Below, piece by piece: positions 36,834 to 46,118 of a stretch of 64,000 nt of DNA. The translations under genes and the position numbers were made by a program. The DNA lies in NCBI RefSeq assembly GCF_000423165.1, contig NZ_AUHL01000008.1, positions 1-64,000 of the forward strand, written 5' to 3'. The notes beneath the pieces were generated by a model. The model did no database searches. It saw only the letters and a list, made by a program, of their open reading frames with translations, and was not told the DNA's origin. Positions within the stretch are counted from its first letter, which is position 1, and each line of letters starts with the position of its first letter. The DNA is from Pseudidiomarina sediminum DSM 21906 (lineage in GTDB: Bacteria > Pseudomonadota > Gammaproteobacteria > Enterobacterales > Alteromonadaceae).

Positions 36834-36914
36834 GTTGCTTGTTGCTCGCTGCTTGCTGTTTGAAAAAAACAAAAAAGCAGCAAATCAAAGAACAAGCAAC
36901 AAGCAGCAAATAAC
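36834..36914. repeat. Hairpin-forming repeat between prpB and prpC
   Basis: The left part (36834-36861) and right part (36870-36914) are built from variants of GCTTGTTGCT and its complement. Perfect pairings include 36837-36846 with 36895-36904, and 36848-36854 with 36875-36881. A tandem AATAACG follows. It looks like a REP-type intergenic element and could attenuate transcription or protect the prpB mRNA end. Confidence 0.55.
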
Positions 36915-36935
36915 GAATAACGAAGGAGCAGAGAC

Positions 36936-38060
36936 ATGGTTGATAAAAAATTAGGTGGCGCGGGTTTGCGCGGACAAGTCGCTGGCGAAACAGCATTATG
37001 TACCGTTGGTAAAAGCGGTTCTGGTTTGACCTACTATGGTTACGATATTAAAGAATTGGCGGACAAAGTTAGCTTTGAAGAAGTAGCGTATTTATTGGCG
37101 CACGGTGAGTTGCCAAACGCCGATGAGCTGGCCGCTTATAAAGGACGTCTGGCCAAGTTACGTGGCTTGCCACAAAGTTTGAAAGATGTGTTGGAACGTA
37201 TTCCAGCAGACGCACACCCGATGGATGTGATGCGTACCGGTTGTTCATTCCTCGGCAATATTGAGCCTGAGCATGACTTCAGTGAAGCGGATGACAAAAT
37301 TGAGCGTTTGCTGGCAGCTTTCCCAAGCATCTTGCTGTACTGGTACCAATTCAGCCATCACGGCAAGCGTATCGAAACTGAGACCGACGCGGACTCGATT
37401 GGCGCGCATTTCCTTGAATTGTTGCATGGCGAGAAGCCTTCGCAGTTGCATGCCGATGTCATGAACACGTCACTCATTTTGTATGCAGAGCATGAGTTCA
37501 ATGCGTCAACCTTTACTGCGCGTGTGTGTGCCTCAACCTTGTCAGACATTTTCTCATGTGTGACCGGTGCCATTGGTTCATTGCGTGGTCCTTTACACGG
37601 TGGCGCGAACGAAGCAGCGATGGAATTGATCGAGAACATGAAAGATGCTGATGACGCTGAGCAAACCTTGATGGGCATGCTCGAGCGCAAAGAAAAGATC
37701 ATGGGCTTCGGTCACGCGATTTATCGTGAATTCGATCCACGTAACGACATCATCAAAGCTTGGTCGAAGAAGCTTGCCGATGAGCATGGCGATACGCGTT
37801 TGTATGACGTCTCCGTACGTTGTGAAGAAGTCATGTGGCGCGAGAAGAAATTGTTCCCGAATGCGGACTTTTTCCATGCTTCGGCGTACCACTTTATGGG
37901 TATTCCCACAGAATTGTTTACGCCAATTTTTGTCATGTCACGCGTCAGCGGTTGGACCGCACACGTGAAAGAGCAGCGCGCGAACAACCGTATTATCCGT
38001 CCAAGTGCCGATTATACTGGTCCAGAGCCACGTCCAGTGCCAGCGTTGAACGAACGCTAA
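36936..38060 (+). CDS. prpC: 2-methylcitrate synthase PrpC
   Basis: 374 residues. Condenses propionyl-CoA with oxaloacetate. Citrate-synthase motifs GPLHGGANE and MGFGHAIYREFDPR hold the catalytic histidines; the Asp of SADYTGP-like end is also conserved. GAAGGAGC precedes the ATG. Followed by acnD after 15 bases. Confidence 0.95.
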   Translation: MVDKKLGGAGLRGQVAGETALCTVGKSGSGLTYYGYDIKELADKVSFEEVAYLLAHGELPNADELAAYKGRLAKLRGLPQSLKDVLERIPADAHPMDVMRTGCSFLGNIEPEHDFSEADDKIERLLAAFPSILLYWYQFSHHGKRIETETDADSIGAHFLELLHGEKPSQLHADVMNTSLILYAEHEFNASTFTARVCASTLSDIFSCVTGAIGSLRGPLHGGANEAAMELIENMKDADDAEQTLMGMLERKEKIMGFGHAIYREFDPRNDIIKAWSKKLADEHGDTRLYDVSVRCEEVMWREKKLFPNADFFHASAYHFMGIPTELFTPIFVMSRVSGWTAHVKEQRANNRIIRPSADYTGPEPRPVPALNER

Positions 38061-38075
38061 GCGAAGGAGTTGATT

Positions 38076-40679
38076 ATGTTTAATGAAGCGTACCGGAAGC
38101 AGTTGTCCGGTACCTCGCTGATGTACTACGACACGCGTCAAGCGGTCAACGACATCGAGCCAGGTGCTTACGACAAACTGCCGTATACCTCACGCATTCT
38201 TGCGGAAAACCTCGTCCGTCGTTGTGAGCCGTCACAGCTGACCGACGCGTTGAGCCAGTTGATCTATCGTAAGCGCGACTTAGATTTTCCATGGTTCCCT
38301 GCGCGCGTGGTGTGTCATGACATTCTAGGACAGACCGCATTGGTTGACTTGGCGGGCTTGCGTGATGCCATCGCCGAGAAAGGTGGTGATCCTGCGAAAG
38401 TGAACCCTGTGGTGCCGACCCAGTTAATCGTCGACCACTCATTGGCGGTGGAACACGCGGGTTTTGAAAAAGATGCGTTTGAGAAAAACCGTGCCATTGA
38501 AGATCGTCGCAACGATGACCGTTTCCACTTTATTAACTGGACCAAAACGGCATTTAAAAACGTTGATGTGATCCCTCCGGGCAACGGCATTATGCACCAG
38601 ATCAATCTGGAAAAAATGTCGCCGGTGGTACAAGTGCGTGACGGCGTTGCCTTCCCAGATACTTGTGTCGGTACCGATAGTCACACGCCAATGGTCGATG
38701 CACTTGGTGTCATCTCCGTGGGTGTGGGTGGTTTGGAAGCAGAAAGCGTGATGTTAGGCCGTGCGTCGTACATGCGTTTGCCAGACATTGTTGGGGTTGA
38801 GCTCACCGGCAAATTGCAACCAGGCATTACCGGTACGGACTTGGTCTTGGCTTTGACGGAATTCTTGCGTCGCGAACGTGTAGTTGGGGCTTATTTAGAG
38901 TTTTACGGCGAAGGTGCGGACGCACTTACCGTAGGTGATCGTGCCACCATCTCCAACATGACACCTGAATATGGTGCTACTGCTGCGATGTTTTATATCG
39001 ACGGCCAAACCATCGATTATTTGAAATTGACCGGTCGTGATGACGAACAGGTGCAATTGGTGGAGCAGTTTGCCAAAGAGACTGGCCTGTGGTCAGACAG
39101 CTTGACGGGCGCCGAATACGAGCGCGTGTTGACGTTCGATTTGAGCAGTGTCGCGCGTAACTTAGCAGGACCATCCAATCCGCATGCGTTGTTACCGGCG
39201 TCAGAACTGGCGAAGCGTGGCATCGCCGGCAAAGTGACCCAAGAAGACGATTTGATGCCTGATGGGGCTTGTATTATTGCGGCGATTACCAGCTGTACCA
39301 ATACCAGTAACCCACGCAATATGATTGCTGCGGGTTTGATTGCGCGTAATGCCAACAAGCTTGGCTTAACGCGTAAGCCATGGGTGAAAACCTCGCTGGC
39401 TCCCGGTTCAAAAACCGTCAAAATGTACCTCGAAGAAGCGCAGCTTTTGCCTGAACTTGAACAGCTCGGTTTTGGCGTGGTCGCGTTTGCTTGTACCACC
39501 TGTAACGGTATGAGTGGCGCTCTAGATCCGAAGATCCAGAAAGAAATCATTGAGCGTGATCTGTACTCGACGGCGGTGTTGTCGGGCAACCGTAACTTTG
39601 ATGGCCGTATTCACCCGTATGCGAAACAAGCCTTCTTAGCGTCACCACCATTGGTGGTTGCGTATGCGATTGCCGGAACCATTCGTTTCGATATCGAAAA
39701 AGATCCGCTTGGGTTTGATGCTGATGGTAACCCTATTACCTTGAAAGACATCTGGCCAAGTGATGAAGAAATTGACGCCATCGTGAAAGCGTCAGTGAAG
39801 CCAGAGCAGTTCCGTAAAGTTTACGACCCTATGTTCAGCCTGTCGGTTGATTACGGTGAGCAGAACAATCCATTGTACGCATGGCGCGAAATGAGTACCT
39901 ATATTCGTCGTCCGCCGTATTGGGAAGGTTCGTTGGCAACCGAGAATCAGCTCAAGGGCATGCGTCCATTGGCGGTGCTCGGGGACAACATCACTACCGA
40001 CCACTTGTCACCATCGAATGCCATTTTGGCGGACAGTGCTGCTGGTGAGTACCTTGCCAAAATGGGCTTGCCAGAAGAAGACTTTAACTCGTATGCAACG
40101 CACCGTGGTGACCATTTAACGGCGCAACGGGCAACCTTTGCCAACCCGAAACTGTTTAACGAGATGGTGCGGGATGAGCAGGGTGCGGTGATCCAAGGTT
40201 CACTGGCGCGCGTGGAGCCAGAAGGCAAAGTGGTCCGCATGTGGGAAGCTATTGAAACCTACATGGAGCGCAAGCAACCGTTGATCATTATTGCCGGCGC
40301 AGACTATGGTCAAGGCTCGTCGCGTGACTGGGCAGCCAAGGGTGTACGTTTGGCGGGTGTTGAATGTATTGTCGCCGAAGGCTTCGAGCGTATTCACCGC
40401 ACCAATTTGATTGGTATGGGCGTGTTGCCGCTGGAATTTGAAGCGGGCACCACTCGTGAAACCCTGGGCATTAATGGCACCGAAACCTTCGATGTGAAGG
40501 GTGAGATTGCGCCAGGCGCGACCATGACCTTAGTGATTCATCGTGGTGGTGATAACGGTGAAGTGCTGGAAGTGCCAGTCAAGTGCCGTCTTGATACCTT
40601 TGAAGAAGTTTCGATTTACTCAGCAGGCGGTGTGTTGCAGCGCTTCGCGCAAGACTTCTTAGAAGCAGAGGCAAACTAA
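38076..40679 (+). CDS. acnD: Fe/S-dependent 2-methylcitrate dehydratase AcnD
   Basis: 867 residues. Converts 2-methylcitrate to 2-methyl-cis-aconitate, replacing PrpD. Aconitase fold: TDSHTPMVDALG, cluster cysteines in TSCTNTSNP and CTTCNG, and the swivelling domain with GADYGQGSSRDWAAKG. AAGGAG at 38064-38069 favours the ATG at 38076 over an upstream TTG. prpF, its usual partner, starts two bases after the stop. Confidence 0.95.
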   Translation: MFNEAYRKQLSGTSLMYYDTRQAVNDIEPGAYDKLPYTSRILAENLVRRCEPSQLTDALSQLIYRKRDLDFPWFPARVVCHDILGQTALVDLAGLRDAIAEKGGDPAKVNPVVPTQLIVDHSLAVEHAGFEKDAFEKNRAIEDRRNDDRFHFINWTKTAFKNVDVIPPGNGIMHQINLEKMSPVVQVRDGVAFPDTCVGTDSHTPMVDALGVISVGVGGLEAESVMLGRASYMRLPDIVGVELTGKLQPGITGTDLVLALTEFLRRERVVGAYLEFYGEGADALTVGDRATISNMTPEYGATAAMFYIDGQTIDYLKLTGRDDEQVQLVEQFAKETGLWSDSLTGAEYERVLTFDLSSVARNLAGPSNPHALLPASELAKRGIAGKVTQEDDLMPDGACIIAAITSCTNTSNPRNMIAAGLIARNANKLGLTRKPWVKTSLAPGSKTVKMYLEEAQLLPELEQLGFGVVAFACTTCNGMSGALDPKIQKEIIERDLYSTAVLSGNRNFDGRIHPYAKQAFLASPPLVVAYAIAGTIRFDIEKDPLGFDADGNPITLKDIWPSDEEIDAIVKASVKPEQFRKVYDPMFSLSVDYGEQNNPLYAWREMSTYIRRPPYWEGSLATENQLKGMRPLAVLGDNITTDHLSPSNAILADSAAGEYLAKMGLPEEDFNSYATHRGDHLTAQRATFANPKLFNEMVRDEQGAVIQGSLARVEPEGKVVRMWEAIETYMERKQPLIIIAGADYGQGSSRDWAAKGVRLAGVECIVAEGFERIHRTNLIGMGVLPLEFEAGTTRETLGINGTETFDVKGEIAPGATMTLVIHRGGDNGEVLEVPVKCRLDTFEEVSIYSAGGVLQRFAQDFLEAEAN

Positions 40680-40681
40680 TC

Positions 40682-41860
40682 ATGGCATTTGCTCCGCAAA
40701 TCAAAATTCCCGCCACCTACATGCGTGGCGGGACCTCAAAAGGCGTATTTTTCCGCCTTGAGGACTTACCGGAAGCTGCACAGCAGCCTGGACCCGCGCG
40801 TGACGCGTTGCTGTTGCGGGTGATCGGTAGCCCAGATCCTTATGGCAAACATACCGATGGTATGGGGGGGGCAACGTCAAGCACCAGCAAAACGGTCATT
40901 TTGTCGTGCAGTCAAAAGCCTGATCACGATGTCGACTATCTATTTGGGCAAGTGGCCATCGACAAACCTTTTGTCGATTGGAGCGGCAACTGCGGTAATT
41001 TAACGGCGGCAGTCGGCTCATTCGCGATCAGCAATGGCTTGATTGACCCTGCTAAGGTGCCTGCAGACGGTATTTGTACCGTGCGTATTTGGCAAGCCAA
41101 TATTGAAAAAACCATTGTTGCGCAAGTGCCGATGTGTAATGGCGAAGTCCAAGAAACCGGTGACTTTGAGCTCGATGGTGTGACCTTCCCAGCGGCGGAA
41201 GTCCAAGTTGAGTTTATGGACCCAGCGGCCGGTGAGGGCGCGATGTTCCCCACCGGTAATGTGGTGGATAGCTTTGAGGTGCCGGGTTTTGGTACCTTGC
41301 AGGCGACCTTTATCAATGCCGGTATTCCAACGATTTTCGTGAATGCCGCTGAGATTGGTTATCAAGGTACTGAGCTACAAGGGGTTATCAACGAAGATCC
41401 GCAAGCCTTACAGCAGTTTGAAAGCCTACGGGCACATGGTGCGGTAAAAATGGGGTTGATTACTGATGTTGCCGAAGCTGCGCAGCGTCAACACACTCCG
41501 AAAATTGCCTTTGTTGCGCCACCGCAAGATTACCTTGCCTCCAGTGGCAAGCAGATCCATGCCAGCGACATTGACGTGTTAGTACGGGCGATGTCGATGG
41601 GGAAATTGCATCACGCCATGATGGGTACAGCAGCGGTGGCGATTGCAGCTGCAGCGGCCGTGCCGGGGACCTTGGTCAACCTTGCCGCCGGTGGTGGTGA
41701 GCGTCAATCGATTCGTTTTGGTCATCCGTCGGGCACCTTGCAAGTGGGCGCCGCAGCGGCGCAACAGGGCGGTGAATGGACGGTCACCAAGGCGATCATG
41801 AGCCGCAGCGCACGGGTGCTGATGGAAGGCTGGGTGCGCGTACCGGGTGATTGTTTTTAA
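40682..41860 (+). CDS. prpF: 2-methylaconitate cis-trans isomerase PrpF
   Basis: 392 residues, PrpF family. The N-terminal ATYMRGGTSKGVFF and DWSGNCGNLTAAV blocks hold the catalytic Lys/Cys region. It isomerises the AcnD product so that the cycle can continue to 2-methylisocitrate. Its TAA overlaps the next ATG by one base (TAATG). Confidence 0.95.
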   Translation: MAFAPQIKIPATYMRGGTSKGVFFRLEDLPEAAQQPGPARDALLLRVIGSPDPYGKHTDGMGGATSSTSKTVILSCSQKPDHDVDYLFGQVAIDKPFVDWSGNCGNLTAAVGSFAISNGLIDPAKVPADGICTVRIWQANIEKTIVAQVPMCNGEVQETGDFELDGVTFPAAEVQVEFMDPAAGEGAMFPTGNVVDSFEVPGFGTLQATFINAGIPTIFVNAAEIGYQGTELQGVINEDPQALQQFESLRAHGAVKMGLITDVAEAAQRQHTPKIAFVAPPQDYLASSGKQIHASDIDVLVRAMSMGKLHHAMMGTAAVAIAAAAAVPGTLVNLAAGGGERQSIRFGHPSGTLQVGAAAAQQGGEWTVTKAIMSRSARVLMEGWVRVPGDCF

Positions 41861-42273
41861 TGACGTCGACAACTACGAGCTTTAAAGCACCGAAAAAATG
41901 CCCCTGCGGTGGCGGTTTGTACCGCAAATGCTGTGGGCGTTTTCATCCGGAGTTTGCCAAAGATGCGGTCAAGCCAGCACCAACGGCTGAGCTGCTGATG
42001 CGTTCGCGCTACAGTGCTTTTGCGTTGGAGTTGGTGGACTATTTGGTGGCGACGTGGCATCCATCGACCTGTCCGCAACCCTTGACGCTTGAGGGAAACC
42101 CTAAGTGGCTACAATTGGACATCTATGGTGCCGAACAGCAAGGCGATAAGGCGCAAGTGCATTTTTGTGCCTACTTTCAAATCGACGGTGAAGTAGGTGA
42201 ACACGAAGAAGTCTCTGACTTTGTGCGTGAAAATGGCCGCTGGTATTACCTCAGCGGCCACACCGAAAGCTAG
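41860..42273 (+). CDS. YchJ family (UPF0225) SEC-C motif protein
   Basis: 137 residues. The N-terminal zinc-binding SEC-C motif is KKCPCGGGLYRKCCGRFH; a central block RSRYSAFALELVDYLVATWHPST is typical of the YchJ family. Function unknown. The start is coupled to prpF by TAATG, an unusual place for a ychJ gene that makes it the last member of the prp operon. Confidence 0.85.
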   Translation: MTSTTTSFKAPKKCPCGGGLYRKCCGRFHPEFAKDAVKPAPTAELLMRSRYSAFALELVDYLVATWHPSTCPQPLTLEGNPKWLQLDIYGAEQQGDKAQVHFCAYFQIDGEVGEHEEVSDFVRENGRWYYLSGHTES

Positions 42274-42276
42274 CCG

Positions 42277-44352
42277 TTAGAAGCTATAAGTGGCACGAGC
42301 CCAGGCCACGCGGCCCGGTTCGTTAACGCGTTCGCTGGCAACATAGCCAGGAATCGCACTGGCTTGACGGCTCAAATGCTCCTGATAGCTTTTATCCAAC
42401 AGGTTATCGATCCCGAGATGTAACGTCCAACCCTGCGCAAGCTGGCGTTGGGCGTTGATCGATAGCACGCCAAATCCGGCGGTCGCCGTACTATCTAAAC
42501 CAACAATGGTGCCTTGCTTCGGGGCAAAACGATCCTGTCCATCCACCAATCGCCACAAGGCGCCGAGACGCCAATCATGCCACTCATAATCCGCCGCGAA
42601 ACGTAGTTCGGTAGGCGCTTGTTGGGCTAAGTCGCGCGCATCAGTGATGTTACTACCGCGACTGACGGCGAGGGTTGCTTGCAGGTGCAGCTGTTCGGTC
42701 CATTGATAACCGAGACTGGCTTCACCGCCCCAGATCTGCGCATCTATGTTACGCACGGTTTCTGGCCCCATCATGCTTTGTTGCTCTAACAAAATGAAGT
42801 TGTCGATAGCGCCAAAATAGAGCGCAAGCTCGGCATTCAACTGACCGCTGCGATAAAGCCAGCCAAGATCGAGTTGATCCGTGCGTTCAATGTCGGTGAA
42901 AAAGGCTGACGCACTGGTTTCGCTCCCGCGTGCTTTGCCAATGAGTTCCCAGTAATCAGGGAAACGTTCGGCATGACCGAGTCCCATGTACAGTGTATGT
43001 GCCTGTTGTTGCACTTCGGCTCGGACAAAGCCGCTGTGTAAGCGTTCGTCTCGCGTCGCTCCGAAGGTAGGGTTAACAACCTTTTGTTGCATGGTTTTCA
43101 TCAGCATGGCGCGCAAATCTTCGGTTTGCCAACGATCTTGTCGAAGCCCAGCATGCAAGCGCAGTGCGGCGTTCGGTTGATAGGTGACTTCAACAAACAG
43201 GCCTTGCTGTGCAAAGTCAGCATCGGGGAGCCGTGGTTTCGCTTGGTAGGGCATCAGCGGCTGATTCATGCTCATTCGGTTACTGTGCTGGTTATCACTC
43301 GCATCAACACCGACGACGGCCAGCCACGCGGGTGCCCAACTGAGTTCGCCGGTGAGGCGATAGGTTTGGGTATCGCGATCAGGGTTCATGGCACTGGGGT
43401 TTGGCATCATCATGCTGGGACTAAAATCACGTAAACTGTAGTTGTCCATGACATGATCAACGTAAGTATCGGTGACACTGAACTCAATGCGTTTAAGCCA
43501 GTTGGTGAGATCGTCATGACGTACTTTGAGGCCTTTTGAAGTACGGTCAAACAGGGCGCCGTCCATGCTCCGGTCGGCATAGGCGGCTTCACCATCACTG
43601 CGACCAAAACTGACAATCACACTGGTGTCGTCCGTTGGCGTCCAGGCTAACTCAGTTTGATAACTCCAGCGTTGATATTGGCTATTGATGGCCTTGCCAT
43701 CACCGTCTTTGTAATCATTGCCTTGGGCTTGGTTCGCGGTCACCCGTGCGTAACCATCAGTGGTGCCTGCAGTTACATCAAGCTCAGTATCAAAGCGGCC
43801 GAAGCGCGCCCACGTCATTCCTAGCTGACCCCGTAAGGTGGTCTCGGTTAGCCGATAGTTTTCCCGTTCAAAGAGCACGGTCGCTTGCGCGGGCAAGTAG
43901 AGGACCGACTGCGGGCCTTTAATGACACGGATCACATCATAATTGTGCGGCGTAATATACGCCGTAGGTGGGTCCATCCGGCTGTTACAGCCACCGAGTA
44001 CGAGACTGTCGTCGCTCATAATGGTCAAGCGTGAGGCTGCCATGCTCCGGAAGGTCGGATCGCCACTGACGCCGCCTTTGCGGATCACATTAAAGCCGGG
44101 AATGGTCTTGAGAAAATCCGCCGCATCATTGGCCGGTAACGGTTGTCGCGGCTGTTTGGGATCGGTAACCACCACGCTTGGTGACACCATTTGCTCACTG
44201 GTAATGACAATATGCTCGACGGGCTCTTGTTGCTTTTCTTGTGCAACAACCAGCGCGGGTACAAGGCTATAGATTGCTGCAACCGCGAGTGCTACAGGGG
44301 TTTTCGCTGCGCGCAGGGTTTGCTTGCACGCAGGCACAGAATGTTTGGACAT
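42277..44352 (-). CDS. TonB-dependent outer-membrane receptor, copper type (OprC/NosA-like)
   Basis: 691 residues. Signal peptide, TonB-box/plug domain, beta-barrel ending in a phenylalanine (RATYSF). The plug contains GGCNSRMDPPTAYI and HNYDVIRVIKGPQSVLY, blocks typical of OprC-type copper receptors, and the barrel loops are rich in methionine (MMMPNPSAMNPD, RMSMNQPLMP). Downstream of and co-oriented with a DUF2946-like gene. Copper import is inferred by family. Confidence 0.85.
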   Translation of the reverse strand: MSKHSVPACKQTLRAAKTPVALAVAAIYSLVPALVVAQEKQQEPVEHIVITSEQMVSPSVVVTDPKQPRQPLPANDAADFLKTIPGFNVIRKGGVSGDPTFRSMAASRLTIMSDDSLVLGGCNSRMDPPTAYITPHNYDVIRVIKGPQSVLYLPAQATVLFERENYRLTETTLRGQLGMTWARFGRFDTELDVTAGTTDGYARVTANQAQGNDYKDGDGKAINSQYQRWSYQTELAWTPTDDTSVIVSFGRSDGEAAYADRSMDGALFDRTSKGLKVRHDDLTNWLKRIEFSVTDTYVDHVMDNYSLRDFSPSMMMPNPSAMNPDRDTQTYRLTGELSWAPAWLAVVGVDASDNQHSNRMSMNQPLMPYQAKPRLPDADFAQQGLFVEVTYQPNAALRLHAGLRQDRWQTEDLRAMLMKTMQQKVVNPTFGATRDERLHSGFVRAEVQQQAHTLYMGLGHAERFPDYWELIGKARGSETSASAFFTDIERTDQLDLGWLYRSGQLNAELALYFGAIDNFILLEQQSMMGPETVRNIDAQIWGGEASLGYQWTEQLHLQATLAVSRGSNITDARDLAQQAPTELRFAADYEWHDWRLGALWRLVDGQDRFAPKQGTIVGLDSTATAGFGVLSINAQRQLAQGWTLHLGIDNLLDKSYQEHLSRQASAIPGYVASERVNEPGRVAWARATYSF

Positions 44353-44399
44353 ATGCTGTTCCTAATTCTAAGAAATAAATGGACTGTTTCGTTAGAGGG

Positions 44400-44813
44400 T
44401 TAGGACAGGACAGGTGGAGCACGCGCCGGAGGGGTAACGCGGAAACGTACCACAACAAGCGGTGTAACTGCCGGCAAGCGCGCATCGGTTAGGGCATTGC
44501 GGGCAGGTAAATACGGAAGCTGGGGCAGCGGACTGGAATGATCGCTGAGTTGCGCTAAGCCACAGTCAGGGTGCTGGATCGTTTGCGGAGCATCGGTAGG
44601 CGGCGTAACGAAGACAAACTGACCCGCCGCAATACTGGCGAGTGGGTCAATCCAGCGCAGTTCGTCGCCGGTACAAATCAGATCCAGGCGTTCGTTTTTA
44701 TAGGGATTGGCTTGCAGTTGCGTATGGGTATTGAGCCACGCATTACTGGCGCTACTGCTAAGCAGCAGTAATGCCAATAGTGCAATGAACCAAGATGAGA
44801 ATAACTTACGCAA
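44400..44813 (-). CDS. DUF2946-like exported protein, partner of the copper receptor
   Basis: 137 residues starting with TTG directly after an in-frame stop, so no earlier start exists. N-terminal signal/anchor helix (WFIALLALLLLSSSASNAW). Two cysteines (LICTGDE, HPDCGLAQL) and a proline-rich end. Size, single membrane segment, cysteine spacing and place next to a TonB copper receptor match DUF2946, a family linked to copper genes. Its role is unknown. Confidence 0.6.
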   Translation of the reverse strand: MRKLFSSWFIALLALLLLSSSASNAWLNTHTQLQANPYKNERLDLICTGDELRWIDPLASIAAGQFVFVTPPTDAPQTIQHPDCGLAQLSDHSSPLPQLPYLPARNALTDARLPAVTPLVVVRFRVTPPARAPPVLS

Positions 44814-44870
44814 AGCTCACACCCGTTTAACAACCTGCCTATAGGATACGACTTTTGCGCAAATTGTCAC

Positions 44871-46109
44871 TTAGTTTGTAGGGCTTTTCTTAAAGGGCAA
44901 CCAAGTTTTGTAGGTCAGGCTGCGCCAGAGCCATTCACAAGGACCATACTGGAACCGCGCGAGCCACCAAGGACTTATTGCCACTTGCAAGAGCCAGAAG
45001 ATCACTGCAGCTAAGGTGGTGGTGGCACGCCCAAAGTTATCGTAAAAGCCGAAGCCATAGCCATAAAACAGGGTTGTGAAGAACACTGTTTGCAGGAGGT
45101 AGTGGGTCAATGCCATACGTCCCGCCGGGGCAAGCCGGGCCAACCACGTAGGTTGCGCATGACGGTGCCAGAGCCAAGCAAGACCTGTCATGTAAAACAG
45201 CGCTAAGGCAAGGTTGGCAATGGTCATCAAGGTGAAGCTTAACGCACTTTGGACGGTTGGGAGCAAATAGTCGATGTCGTTGCCAAACAGCCCGACGTAG
45301 ACTGCCAGGGGCAGGCCCACAAGCAGGCTGCGGCGCATGATTTTACCGTAAAGCGCACTGTCTTGTTCCTGAACAAACAGGCCGTAGCGGGCCAGGCTAC
45401 CGCCGATCATAAAGGTACCCAGCACCATGGGCGCCATGAATAACACACCGCTGCCAAAGTATTCTTGCAAACGCACCTGCATGACGTCAGTAAAAGCACC
45501 GCTTTGGTAGGCTTGATTGGCCAAGGTTAAGGTGTTGAGTAGCTCGGCTCGGTCCTTGTTAAGACTTGCCATAAACTCGGCGCTCATGGTCGGGTCATTG
45601 GCAACCGCTGCAATACTTAAAGCGCCGAGCCAAAATAGCGCGACCGGGGCGAAAATAAAGACCAAACCTAGCTTCCAAAGAATATCTGCGCGGAGATTCC
45701 GAAAGAACACCAAGAAATAACCGGCTACGGCATACATGAATAAAATATCACCGGCCCACACCAAAGCAATATGCGTGGCACCAATAAGTGCTAGCCAAAA
45801 GAGCCGACGACGATAGAGTTTATGTGGTGCAGCATGAGTTGCTTTTAAGCGTTCATAAAACAGGATAAAGCCGATACCGAATAACATGGAGAACAAAGTG
45901 TAGAACTTGCCTTGCACTAAGGTGTAAACACTGAGTCCAACGGTGCGATCGAGGCCAGTCAAGGATTGGTCAAACCCCAAGGCACCGGCCAGCAGTGGCC
46001 GTTGAAAGAACTCCATGTTCATTAAGAGAATGCCAAGTAAGGCAAAGCCTCGAAGAATATCCAGTAAAACAAGACGCTGTGTTACCCCTATGGGTGTAAT
46101 GGTGCTCAT
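44871..46109 (-). CDS. DUF418 (YeiB-like) membrane protein
   Basis: 412 residues with about ten membrane helices. Opening LLDILRGFALLGILLMNMEFF and C-terminal GRMALTHYLLQT, FGRA are DUF418 hallmarks. Function unknown, perhaps an acyltransferase-like membrane fold. Starts nine bases after the acyl-CoA synthetase stop on the same strand. Confidence 0.87.
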   Translation of the reverse strand: MSTITPIGVTQRLVLLDILRGFALLGILLMNMEFFQRPLLAGALGFDQSLTGLDRTVGLSVYTLVQGKFYTLFSMLFGIGFILFYERLKATHAAPHKLYRRRLFWLALIGATHIALVWAGDILFMYAVAGYFLVFFRNLRADILWKLGLVFIFAPVALFWLGALSIAAVANDPTMSAEFMASLNKDRAELLNTLTLANQAYQSGAFTDVMQVRLQEYFGSGVLFMAPMVLGTFMIGGSLARYGLFVQEQDSALYGKIMRRSLLVGLPLAVYVGLFGNDIDYLLPTVQSALSFTLMTIANLALALFYMTGLAWLWHRHAQPTWLARLAPAGRMALTHYLLQTVFFTTLFYGYGFGFYDNFGRATTTLAAVIFWLLQVAISPWWLARFQYGPCEWLWRSLTYKTWLPFKKSPTN

Positions 46110-46118
46110 GGTTGTCCC

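Noticed and set aside
36527-36937. 136-codon minus frame spanning the prpB-prpC spacer
   Set aside because: Most of it is antisense to prpB and the rest is the hairpin repeat; poly-Phe/Cys translation is not protein-like.
39017-39589. 190-codon frame antisense to acnD
   Set aside because: Lies opposite the aconitase cluster-cysteine region; low-complexity translation and no start signal.
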